DNA of 10,199 bases from Magnetococcales bacterium. Its GTDB lineage: Bacteria > Pseudomonadota > Magnetococcia > Magnetococcales > Magnetaquicoccaceae. Shown piece after piece: positions 1 to 5,983 of the stretch. Below the pieces are notes generated by a model. That model was given only the letters and a program-made list of their open reading frames with translations, searched no databases and was not told the origin of the DNA. Positions within the stretch are counted from its first letter, which is position 1. Every line of letters begins with the position of its first letter. The DNA lies in NCBI GenBank assembly GCA_015229095.1, contig JADGCE010000097.1:1-10199 (forward strand), read 5' to 3'. The translations under genes were made by a program, and so were the position numbers.

Positions 1-25
1 GATTGAAAAAAAGGGTGGAGGGGGT

Positions 26-55
26 CTGGGGGAGGCGGTTCTCCGCCTCCCCCAG
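26..55. repeat. Perfect GC-rich hairpin upstream of ispH
   Basis: A 13-nt arm (CTGGGGGAGGCGG, 26-38) is followed by the loop TTCT and its exact reverse complement (43-55), giving a 13-bp uninterrupted stem. It ends nine bases before the ispH Shine-Dalgarno sequence. There is no T-run directly after it on the + strand. On the - strand a T7 run (A7 at 6-12) comes only after 13 intervening bases, so it is not a standard intrinsic terminator in either direction. It could be a 5' UTR structure acting on ispH, a terminator for an upstream gene outside the window, or a dispersed palindromic (REP-like) repeat. The structure is certain, the role is not. Confidence 0.8.
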
Positions 56-63
56 TGACGACC

Positions 64-72
64 GGAAAGGAG
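64..72 (+). promoter_or_regulatory. Ribosome binding site of ispH
   Basis: GGAAAGGAG lies eight bases before the ATG at 81. It decides the start: the open frame continues upstream to position 3, but that 26-residue extension would be read through the hairpin and has no family similarity. Confidence 0.75.
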
Positions 73-80
73 CGCGCAGC

Positions 81-1034
81 ATGCGGGTGGTATTGGCAGA
101 ACCCAGAGGTTTTTGTGCAGGCGTGGACCGGGCCATCGCCATTGTGGAACGGGCCCTGGAAAAATTTGGCACACCCCTCTATGTGCGCCATGAAATCGTC
201 CACAACCGCTGGGTGGTGGAGGCGTTGCGTCGCAAGGGGGCGATTTTTGTCCACGAGCTGGAGGAAGTGCCCCCAGGGGCCACCGTTATCTTTTCCGCCC
301 ACGGAGTCTCCAAGGCGGTACAGACCGAAAGCCGGGAACGGGCCCTGCAGGTGCTGGATGCCACCTGCCCCCTGGTCAGCAAGGTGCACCGGGAGGCGGA
401 CCGCCTCTACCGCAGTCGGCATCGGGTGATCCTGATCGGTCATCCCGGCCACCCTGAAGTGGACGGCACCATGGGACAACTTCCCCCCGGTTGCATGGAG
501 GTGGTTGCCCATACGGCGGATGTGGCCAACCTTCCCCCCTCGGACGGGCGGCAACCCGCCTATATCACCCAGACCACCCTCTCCCTGGATGAAACCGCCC
601 ACATTATCGCCGCCCTGCAAGCGCGGTTTCCCGATCTGCTGGGGCCCGCACGGGAGGATATCTGCTACGCCACCCAGAATCGCCAGAATGCGGTCAAAGC
701 CCTGGCCCAGGAGTGTGACCTGATCCTGGTCTTTGGCGCACCCAACAGCAGCAACTCCAATCGATTGCGGGAGGTGGCCCAACGGGCCGGAGTGACCGCC
801 TATCTGATCGAATCGGTCCAGGATGTCCAACCGGAATGGCTGCAAGGGGTTGCATCATTGGGCGTCACCGCCGGGGCTTCGGCGCCGGAAATTTTGATCG
901 ATGCCCTGCTGACCGCCCTCTCCCCAGGCGGGAGGCTTTCCGACACCCTCCCGGCTCCGGTCACCCAGGTGGATCTGCTCTCGGTGAGCGAAGAAGAGTT
1001 GGTCTTTTCCCTGCCGGAACCGCTACGGACGTAA
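81..1034 (+). CDS. ispH: 4-hydroxy-3-methylbut-2-enyl diphosphate reductase (IspH/LytB)
   Basis: Last enzyme of the MEP isoprenoid pathway. It reductively converts HMBPP into isopentenyl and dimethylallyl diphosphate with a [4Fe-4S] cluster in the cytosol. The 317-residue protein has the usual family length. The three cluster cysteines are present: C12 (GFCAGV), C96 (DATCPLV) and C195 (CYATQNRQ). Substrate-pocket residues are also in place: H41, H74 (FSAHGVS), H124 and E126 (HPGHPEV), the TQTT segment at 163-166, the PNSSNSNRL loop at 221-229 and TAGAS at 263-267. The ATG at 81 is chosen because of its strong ribosome binding site and because family members begin right before the EPRGFCAGV motif. 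The gene appears to stand alone. It ends 12 bp inside the 3' end of the opposing kinase gene, so no private terminator is visible. Confidence 0.97.
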   Translation: MRVVLAEPRGFCAGVDRAIAIVERALEKFGTPLYVRHEIVHNRWVVEALRRKGAIFVHELEEVPPGATVIFSAHGVSKAVQTESRERALQVLDATCPLVSKVHREADRLYRSRHRVILIGHPGHPEVDGTMGQLPPGCMEVVAHTADVANLPPSDGRQPAYITQTTLSLDETAHIIAALQARFPDLLGPAREDICYATQNRQNAVKALAQECDLILVFGAPNSSNSNRLREVAQRAGVTAYLIESVQDVQPEWLQGVASLGVTAGASAPEILIDALLTALSPGGRLSDTLPAPVTQVDLLSVSEEELVFSLPEPLRT

Positions 1035-2213
1035 CACGGCAGGTCGCCGGGAGGCCATCTCGATGGCTTCAGGGGAGGCCGCAGGCAGGGTGACGGTCAG
1101 GGTGGTTCCCTCCTCTTCCGTACTCTCCAGCTCAATCTCCCCTCCCAGGGTGATGGTCAACTGCCGCGCCGAATAGGTGCCCAATCCCGTCCCATCCTTT
1201 TTGCCAAAGGTTACCGATTTTTCAAAAAAGTGGTCGCGAATGGCCGACGGCACCGCCCCCTGATTGTGGATGGAGAGGGCGACCCGCTCCGGCGTGCTGC
1301 ACAACCGGAGGGCAATGACGCTGTCGGGGGGAGAGGCCTCGGTGGCATTTTTGAACAGATTGGCAAAAATATTGTAACACATGGTCTCCTCCCCCAGCAC
1401 CACCCAGGCCTGCTTCTGCGCCTGCGCCTCGGCCAGGCTGCAGGGGGTGTCGTTCAGCCGCAGCGTGACCGTCAACCGTTTGCCGCGCAGCAGGTTGGCA
1501 TGGTCGGTCTGCACATCCAGCAACACCGGCAGCAGCTTGACCGGTTCCGGGGTCGGGGTGTAGCGTCCCTGCTCGATCTTCAGCAGATCCAGGGAGAGGT
1601 TGACCATGCGCAAGGCTTTCATGCCGGAATTGTAAATGATCTGCGCAATCTCCCGGTGCTCCTCCCCCAACGTCTCCTCGTGCAGCAACAGATCGGCAAA
1701 GCCGATAATGCTGTTCAGCGGGGATTTCATGTCGTGGCGGGTGATATGCTCCACCTCTTTTTTCAGCTTTTCCTCGCCGAGCATGGCGATATATTCCCGT
1801 TCCAGGGCGGCAGCCTTTTTTTCTGCGGTGAGGTCGCGGGAATAGCCCACAGACCCGATCACCGCACCCTCCGCATTGTGAAGCAGGATGGCGGTGATAA
1901 AAACCGGGAAAGATTCCCCGTTTTTTTTGCGTCCGGTCACCTCCCCCACATAGCGCCCCTGCTGTTGCAGCAACGCCCCCACCGTCTGGTACTCCTCCAG
2001 GTTGTCGTACAGGCGGGTGATGGGCTGGCCCAAGATTTCGGAGGCCGTATAGCCATACACCTCTTCGGCCTTTTTGTTGAACAGATTGACCAGACGCTCC
2101 CTGTTGACCGAGACCACCATGTCGGCAGCAATATCGATAAGATGCCTGTTGTAGGTTCCCTCATCCGACCAGTCGTCCACGGGTGGGACGGCGCCCTTTG
2201 TCGTCTCTGTCAT
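1023..2213 (-). CDS. Soluble PAS-domain sensor histidine kinase
   Basis: Predicted to autophosphorylate on histidine in response to a signal sensed by its PAS domain and to pass the phosphate to a response regulator not encoded here. The 396-residue protein has a PAS/PAC module (about 22-135, with DLTAEKK at its end), a short coiled linker, a HisKA dimerization domain with H160 in HDMKSPLNSI, and a HATPase_c domain with N-box NLFKNATEA (N289 the metal-binding Asn) and G2 loop GTGLGTY (341-347). The G1 region reads HNQGAVP where most kinases have D-x-G-x-G, so the usual adenine-contacting Asp is absent; some kinase subfamilies share this. There is no membrane segment from this start. ATG 2213 is preferred because CTCCT at 2221-2225 (AGGAG on the coding strand) sits seven bases upstream. 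A GTG at 2378 in the same frame would add 55 residues with a hydrophobic stretch but overlaps the preceding gene and lacks a good ribosome binding site. Confidence 0.9.
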   Translation of the reverse strand: MTETTKGAVPPVDDWSDEGTYNRHLIDIAADMVVSVNRERLVNLFNKKAEEVYGYTASEILGQPITRLYDNLEEYQTVGALLQQQGRYVGEVTGRKKNGESFPVFITAILLHNAEGAVIGSVGYSRDLTAEKKAAALEREYIAMLGEEKLKKEVEHITRHDMKSPLNSIIGFADLLLHEETLGEEHREIAQIIYNSGMKALRMVNLSLDLLKIEQGRYTPTPEPVKLLPVLLDVQTDHANLLRGKRLTVTLRLNDTPCSLAEAQAQKQAWVVLGEETMCYNIFANLFKNATEASPPDSVIALRLCSTPERVALSIHNQGAVPSAIRDHFFEKSVTFGKKDGTGLGTYSARQLTITLGGEIELESTEEEGTTLTVTLPAASPEAIEMASRRPAVLRP

Positions 2214-2273
2214 TGTTCGACTCCTGCCATCCCTTCGTTGCGGCGTGGCCGGTGCTGGCCCTGTCGTGCAGGC

Positions 2274-2310
2274 GAGGGGGGGGCAGGGAGTTCCCTGACT
2301 CCGCCCCCTC
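2274..2310. repeat. Intercistronic GC-rich stem-loop
   Basis: In the 149-nt gap between the two - strand genes, an imperfect inverted repeat can fold on the coding strand as GAGGGGGC plus GGAGT, loop CAGGGA, ACTCC, a CT bulge and GCCCCC. An alternative inner fold is CAGGG/CCCTG. No T-run follows on either strand, so it is not a typical intrinsic terminator. It may attenuate, stabilise or process the transcript between the membrane-protein gene and the kinase gene. The rest of the gap holds only the kinase ribosome binding site. Confidence 0.6.
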
Positions 2311-2362
2311 TTCCGGATCAAGGCAAAAGAGTAACAGATTGCCACACTCAATACAATCACCA

Positions 2363-3034
2363 TTACCAGGGCATCCACGACCCCATGCGACCCATGGTGG
2401 AACCCATGCTGTAGGACATCACGGAGAGATCATTCGCCATTTTTTTCAAGGCTTCCCGTGCGCGATGAATGCTCATGGCCGGAGAGGCCTCCATGACATT
2501 CAAGGTTTGATCCAGGGGGGCAAAGGAGAGAGGGGGTTTGACGGGGGTTGCCGGAGAGTCTGTCTTCCCGCTGGTTTGGGGGATGCCGGGGGGATAGGTG
2601 CCGCTGACCAGAATGGCTTTGGCCATCTGCTCTTCCGGGGAGGGCGGGGGTTTGGGCGCGGCCAGCATGTTGGCCCGCAACACATCCGAATCCTGCTTGA
2701 CACGGATCATCACCAGTGCCGCATCGTGCAATCCCTGCACGATCAGGGGCATATTCAAACCCATCGCCTGGATTTTGCCCTCCAGGGTTTTGCAGGAATC
2801 CTCCGGGGCGCTCTGGGACTGGGCAGTTTCCGTTGTGCCCTGGCTGCCGGCAAAACTCCGCTCAACCCACTCCAGATGGGTGGTGGCCTCCACCACGCAG
2901 AGCGCGGCCAATCCGGCTCCGATCCAGCGGAACAACCTCTCGTTCCGCTGTGCGCGTCGCTCGTGGATGGCCACGGTGTGGGTCAGGGCCTGGATACTGG
3001 CCGTCAATTGGGCAAGCTGCTCGGTTTCATGCAT
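2363..3034 (-). CDS. Single-TM protein of unknown function, Met-rich C-terminus
   Basis: I do not recognise a named family. The 223-residue protein starts with a polar helical segment (1-33, heptad-like Leu/Ile spacing), followed by one hydrophobic stretch at about 34-50 (LFRWIGAGLAALCVVEA), probably a signal anchor with the C-terminal part outside the cytoplasm. Next come a low-complexity linker (about 62-78), a helical stretch (about 83-125) and a Pro-rich segment (about 127-170). A helical end closes with MSYSMGSTMGRMGSWMPW, rich in Met, Ser and Gly. The ATG at 3034 has AGGAG eight bases upstream (CTCCT at 3043-3047 on the + strand). It lies 149 nt before the histidine kinase on the same strand, so the two may be co-transcribed and the protein could be functionally tied to that kinase; this is inference. 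Good codon usage and a clear ribosome binding site support a real gene. Confidence 0.75.
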   Translation of the reverse strand: MHETEQLAQLTASIQALTHTVAIHERRAQRNERLFRWIGAGLAALCVVEATTHLEWVERSFAGSQGTTETAQSQSAPEDSCKTLEGKIQAMGLNMPLIVQGLHDAALVMIRVKQDSDVLRANMLAAPKPPPSPEEQMAKAILVSGTYPPGIPQTSGKTDSPATPVKPPLSFAPLDQTLNVMEASPAMSIHRAREALKKMANDLSVMSYSMGSTMGRMGSWMPW

Positions 3035-3069
3035 GGATCACGCTCCTGATGAAGGGGGGGGATGGAAAA

Positions 3070-3095
3070 TGGCCCGCGCGTGGCGCGAAGGGCCA
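3070..3095. repeat. Stem-loop in the divergent intergenic region
   Basis: TGGCCC (3070-3075) pairs with GGGCCA (3090-3095), and an inner CGCG/CGCG (3077-3080 and 3084-3087) closes a TGG loop, with a G/AA internal mismatch. It lies 36-61 nt upstream of the - strand membrane-protein start, so it would be in that gene's leader RNA or act as a DNA palindrome for a regulator. No T-run follows it. Confidence 0.5.
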
Positions 3096-3226
3096 ACGAT
3101 GACAGGAACGTGGGGATCCTGGATTCGTCTCTCTCTGTCACCATGGGGGCTTGATAACAAAAAGCAAGTCATTGTGTCTACTGTGCGTGGTTACGGATCC
3201 TTGTACATGGAATCCGCTAGAAATAA

Positions 3227-3235
3227 TGGTAAAAT
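3227..3235 (+). promoter_or_regulatory. Possible extended -10 promoter element
   Basis: TGGTAAAAT matches the extended -10 form TGnTATAAT with one mismatch in the hexamer and lies in the most AT-rich part of the intergenic region. The best -35-like sequence, TTGTAC at 3201-3206, is 23 nt from the hexamer, too far for a standard sigma-70 site. A start near 3242 would give the sugar operon a leader of about 210 nt. Confidence 0.25.
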
Positions 3236-3358
3236 TACTGTTTTCTGACGGGTGTCAGCCGCAAAGGGGTATGGCTTGGTGCAACAACAGCACGCCAAAA
3301 CCAAACCTGGCAACACCGGGAGAATAGGGAACCGCCCTCTCTTCGCGATGGATAACCA

Positions 3359-3364
3359 TTGACA
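3359..3364 (+). promoter_or_regulatory. Perfect -35 hexamer (TTGACA) upstream of the sugar operon
   Basis: TTGACA matches the sigma-70 -35 consensus exactly and lies about 90 nt before the first gene. The expected -10 position (around 3382-3388, ATCCATA) is poor, so this could be an activator-dependent promoter or chance. Confidence 0.25.
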
Positions 3365-3397
3365 GAGGGGGAATTTTAGGGATCCATAGGGGGATGG

Positions 3398-3425
3398 GCG
3401 TCGCCTGCGGTGCCCCCGTGGACGC
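3398..3425 (+). repeat. Weak hairpin in the operon leader
   Basis: GCGTC (3398-3402) and GACGC (3421-3425) are inverted, with a small inner CGG/CCG pairing. It ends 27 nt before the GTG start of the kinase gene and might fold in the leader RNA. The stem is short and may be chance. Confidence 0.25.
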
Positions 3426-3452
3426 TGTGGACGAATCAATGGGGTAATATCG

Positions 3453-4442
3453 GTGATTATCAGCAGAACTCCCTTGCGCATCTCATTTTTTGGTGGCGGA
3501 ACCGACTATCCGGCCTGGTATCGGCAACGGGGCGGCTCGGTCATCAGCGTCTCCATCAATAAATTTTGTCTGATCACAGTGCGGGAGTTGCCACCCTTTT
3601 TTGAATACAACTTTCGGATCCGCTGCTACCTGAACGAAGAAGTGTCGAGCATCGACGCCATCAAACACCCCTCCGTGCGGGAATGTTTGCGTTTCATGCA
3701 GGTCAGGCGCGGTCTGGAGATCCTCCACAGCGCCGATCTCCCCTCCCGCTCCGGGCTGGGCTCCAGCTCCTCGTTTACCGTCGGCTTGCTGCATGCCCTC
3801 TATACCTTGATGTACAAAATGCCCACCAAACGCGAATTGGCCCTGAACGCCATTCACGTGGAACAGGAGTTGATCCAGGAACATGTGGGCTCCCAGGACC
3901 AGACCGTGGCCGCCTTCGGCGGGTTGAACCGGATCGATTTCGGTTGCCCCCAGCATATTCTGGTCCGCCCCATCGTCCTGCCACCGGAAAAACTGGACCT
4001 CCTCTGCAGCCATCTGATGCTCTTTTTTACCGGCTTTTCCCGCACCGCCTCCGATGTGGCCGCCGAACAGATCAAACAGACCGGTGACAAAGAGAAAGAG
4101 TTGCTGCAAATGCTGGACCTGGTGGAAGAGGCCATGGCCGTTCTGCTGAGCGAAACAACCTCCCTGGATGAATTTGGCCGTCTGCTGCACGAACAATGGT
4201 TGATCAAACGGCAGATGACCCATCTGATCTCCAATGCCCGCATCGACGATATCTATGCCGCCGGTCTGCAGGCCGGAGCCCTGGGTGGCAAACTGCTGGG
4301 TGCCGGAGGGGGCGGCTTTATCCTCTTTTTCGTGCGCCCGGAACAGCAACCCCAGGTGCGCGAGGTTTTGCGCGATCTCCTGCACGTGCCGTTTCGTTTT
4401 GATTATGTGGGAAGCCAGATCGTCTACTATGGCAATCATTGA
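3453..4442 (+). CDS. hddA: GHMP kinase, D-glycero-D-manno-heptose-7-phosphate kinase-like
   Basis: GHMP-superfamily sugar kinase. Its closest named relative by motif is HddA, which makes D-glycero-D-manno-heptose 1,7-bisphosphate on the way to GDP-heptose. The 329-residue protein begins with RTPLRISFFGGGTDYP (motif 1, 5-20). It has the ATP-binding Ser/Gly loop SGLGSSSSFTV (100-110), GSQDQ (146-150) with the putative catalytic Asp149, and the C-terminal motif LGGKLLGAGGGGF (277-289). The start is a GTG, chosen because homologues typically begin MIISRTPLRISF; GGGG at 3441-3444 is a modest ribosome binding site eight bases upstream. It is the first gene of the + strand operon, 50 nt before the radical SAM gene. 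Related kinases act on other sugar phosphates, so the exact substrate (heptose-7-phosphate or another) is uncertain. No gmhA, gmhB or hddC is in the window. Confidence 0.85.
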   Translation: MIISRTPLRISFFGGGTDYPAWYRQRGGSVISVSINKFCLITVRELPPFFEYNFRIRCYLNEEVSSIDAIKHPSVRECLRFMQVRRGLEILHSADLPSRSGLGSSSSFTVGLLHALYTLMYKMPTKRELALNAIHVEQELIQEHVGSQDQTVAAFGGLNRIDFGCPQHILVRPIVLPPEKLDLLCSHLMLFFTGFSRTASDVAAEQIKQTGDKEKELLQMLDLVEEAMAVLLSETTSLDEFGRLLHEQWLIKRQMTHLISNARIDDIYAAGLQAGALGGKLLGAGGGGFILFFVRPEQQPQVREVLRDLLHVPFRFDYVGSQIVYYGNH

Positions 4443-4479
4443 GCCCGGCCATCCCATTGATAGTGAATTCCGCATAGAC

Positions 4480-4484
4480 AGGAG
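4480..4484 (+). promoter_or_regulatory. Ribosome binding site that decides the radical SAM start
   Basis: AGGAG is only two bases from the ATG at 4487 but eight bases from the in-frame ATG at 4493. Normal spacing therefore favours 4493. Confidence 0.65.
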
Positions 4485-4492
4485 CAATGGCC

Positions 4493-5983
4493 ATGGCTGA
4501 AAAAGTCGATGTTTTATTGATCAACCCCGGCGATACCCGGCAGATCTACCAAAGCCTGGGGGATCAGCTCAGTGCCATCGAACCTCCTGTCTATGCCGGT
4601 CTGTTTGCCGGCTATCTGCGCCACAAGGGGCTGACAGCCGCCATCTACGACACCCCGGCCCTCCTCAGCAGCGCCGAAGAGGCGGCGCGGGCGGCCTGCA
4701 CCGATTTCCAGGCCACCCTGATCGTCATGCCGGTCTACGGTTTTCAGCCCTCGGCCTCCACGCAAAACATGGGATCGGCAGGGCGCATCGCCCGCCTGAT
4801 CAAGGAACAGGATCCCGACCGCAAAATTTTGATGACCGGCACCCATCCCGCCGCCCTGCCCCGGCAAACCCTGGAAGAGGAGGCGGTGGATTTTGTCTGC
4901 GATGGGGAGGGCCCCCATACCATCCTGGGGGTGGTGCAGGCCCTCCGCAGCGGGGCCACCGATTTTGCCAATGTCCCCGCCCTCTGGTGGCGCGACGGGC
5001 AAAAAATTGTTCCCAGCCGTGGGCCCGCCCCCCTGATCCAGGATCTGGATCAGGAAATGCCGGAGATGGCCTGGGATCTGCTGCCCATGGAACGCTATCG
5101 CGCCCACAACTGGCACTGCTTCGGCCACAGCAACGGGCGCACCCCCTACGCCTCCCTCTACACCAGCCTGGGCTGTCCCTTCAGTTGCAACTTTTGCTGC
5201 ATCAACGCCCCCTTCGGTAAGCCCTCCTATCGCATGTGGTCCCCGCATAAAGTGGTGGGATGGATCGACCACCTGGTGGAGCATTATGGGGTCCACAACA
5301 TCAAGTTTGTCGACGAAATGTTTTTGCTGAACAAACGCCATGTGGGCACCCTGTGCGACCTGCTGCTGCAACGGGATTATACGGTCAACATCTGGGCCTA
5401 TGCCCGTGTGGATACCATCTACGACGAACTGCTGGAAAAATTGCATGCGGCAGGCTGCAACTGGCTGGCCCTGGGCATCGAGAGCGCCGACAGCACCGTG
5501 CGGGATGGGGCCCACAAAAGCATGGGCAACAGCGAAATCACCCAGGCCGTCCAGCGTATCCAAAAGGCCGGCATCCATGTGCTGGGCAACTATATGTTCG
5601 GCCTGCCCGATGACACCCCGGCGCGCATGCAGGATACCCTGGATCTGGCCACGGAATTGAACTGTGAATTTGCCAACTTTTATTCGGCCATGGCCTATCC
5701 GGGCTCCCAGCTCTATCAGACCGCCCTGCAGGAAAAACGGGCCCTGCCCAAGGAGTGGAGCCATTTTTCCCAGCACGCCTACGCCACCATGCCCCTGGCC
5801 AATCAACACTGCACCTCGGCGGAAATCCTGGCCTTCCGGGACAAGGCCTGGCACAGCTATTTTACCAATCCCCGCTATCTGGAGATGGTTCTCGGCAAGT
5901 TCGGTCCCCAGGTGGTGACGGAAATCCAGCAGATGACCCGTCTCCAGCTGCCCAGGCAACTGCTCGAACAACCGGTGCCCTGA
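4493..5983 (+). CDS. B12-binding-domain radical SAM protein
   Basis: Predicted iron-sulfur enzyme that cleaves S-adenosylmethionine to form a radical, with an N-terminal cobalamin-binding domain as in class B radical SAM methyltransferases and the BchE/HpnJ group. The 496-residue protein has a Rossmann-like B12-binding region (about 4-150, with GTHPAALPRQTLEEE and DFVCDGEGPHTI, typical of this architecture) and the radical SAM barrel from about 218. CPFSCNFC is at 228-235 (C228, C232, C235 bind the 4Fe-4S cluster). The barrel continues with KFVDEMF and ALGIESAD, which occupy the positions of conserved strand motifs. A helical C-terminal extension follows. The classical DxHxxG cobalamin motif is absent, which is normal for this family. 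Placed between sugar kinase and sugar reductase genes, it may modify a sugar (C-methylation, epimerization or another radical step); the substrate is unknown. The start 4493 is favoured over 4487 by ribosome-binding-site spacing. Its stop overlaps the next start (TGATG). Confidence 0.9.
   Translation: MAEKVDVLLINPGDTRQIYQSLGDQLSAIEPPVYAGLFAGYLRHKGLTAAIYDTPALLSSAEEAARAACTDFQATLIVMPVYGFQPSASTQNMGSAGRIARLIKEQDPDRKILMTGTHPAALPRQTLEEEAVDFVCDGEGPHTILGVVQALRSGATDFANVPALWWRDGQKIVPSRGPAPLIQDLDQEMPEMAWDLLPMERYRAHNWHCFGHSNGRTPYASLYTSLGCPFSCNFCCINAPFGKPSYRMWSPHKVVGWIDHLVEHYGVHNIKFVDEMFLLNKRHVGTLCDLLLQRDYTVNIWAYARVDTIYDELLEKLHAAGCNWLALGIESADSTVRDGAHKSMGNSEITQAVQRIQKAGIHVLGNYMFGLPDDTPARMQDTLDLATELNCEFANFYSAMAYPGSQLYQTALQEKRALPKEWSHFSQHAYATMPLANQHCTSAEILAFRDKAWHSYFTNPRYLEMVLGKFGPQVVTEIQQMTRLQLPRQLLEQPVP

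Larger units (their letters stand above)
3035..3452. other. Divergent intergenic region (418 nt)
   Basis: This region separates the membrane-protein gene (-) from the sugar operon (+) and must hold the promoters of both. It contains the stem-loop at 3070-3095, an AT-rich patch around 3161-3240 (about 40% GC by hand count, against clearly GC-rich genes), a small CTGAC/GTCAG hairpin at 3245-3258, an extended -10-like TGGTAAAAT at 3227-3235 and a perfect TTGACA at 3359-3364. On the - strand, TAGACA (3175-3180) with TGTTAT 15 nt further on is a weak promoter candidate for the membrane-protein gene. I saw no convincing gene, tRNA, or RfaH ops/JUMPstart element. An open frame on the - strand at 3191-3481 encodes an unlikely protein with four consecutive cysteines. 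Confidence 0.7.

Noticed and set aside
6..55. Intrinsic terminator for a - strand gene (hairpin plus T7)
   Set aside because: The T-run is 13 bases away from the stem foot, and no - strand gene ends here within the window.
3..80. N-terminal extension of IspH
   Set aside because: It would be translated through the perfect hairpin, whereas ATG 81 has a strong ribosome binding site and matches the family start.
1230..2414. Open frame of 394 codons on the + strand across the kinase
   Set aside because: The - strand product has PAS, HisKA and HATPase motifs; the + strand product is a low-complexity shadow.
3241..3452. RfaH ops/JUMPstart element, as often found before surface-glycan operons
   Set aside because: I looked for GGCGGTAGCGTG-like sequence and did not find it.
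3191..3481. Possible small protein (96 aa) on the - strand in the intergenic region
   Set aside because: No ribosome binding site noted, odd composition (Arg/Pro-rich, four consecutive Cys), and it overlaps the start of the sugar kinase.
3483..4487. Long open frame on the - strand (334 codons) opposite the sugar kinase
   Set aside because: Compositionally odd product with no recognisable motif; shadow of the GHMP kinase.
4514..5971. Long open frame on the - strand (485 codons) opposite the radical SAM gene
   Set aside because: It mirrors the + strand gene, which has unmistakable domain motifs. The antisense translation is Gly/His/Gln-rich with no family pattern, a common effect of codon bias in GC-rich DNA.
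5755..5982. Upstream extension of the Fcl-like gene inside the radical SAM gene
   Set aside because: The family start is at the nucleotide-binding motif just after 5983, and the TGATG overlap explains translation coupling.
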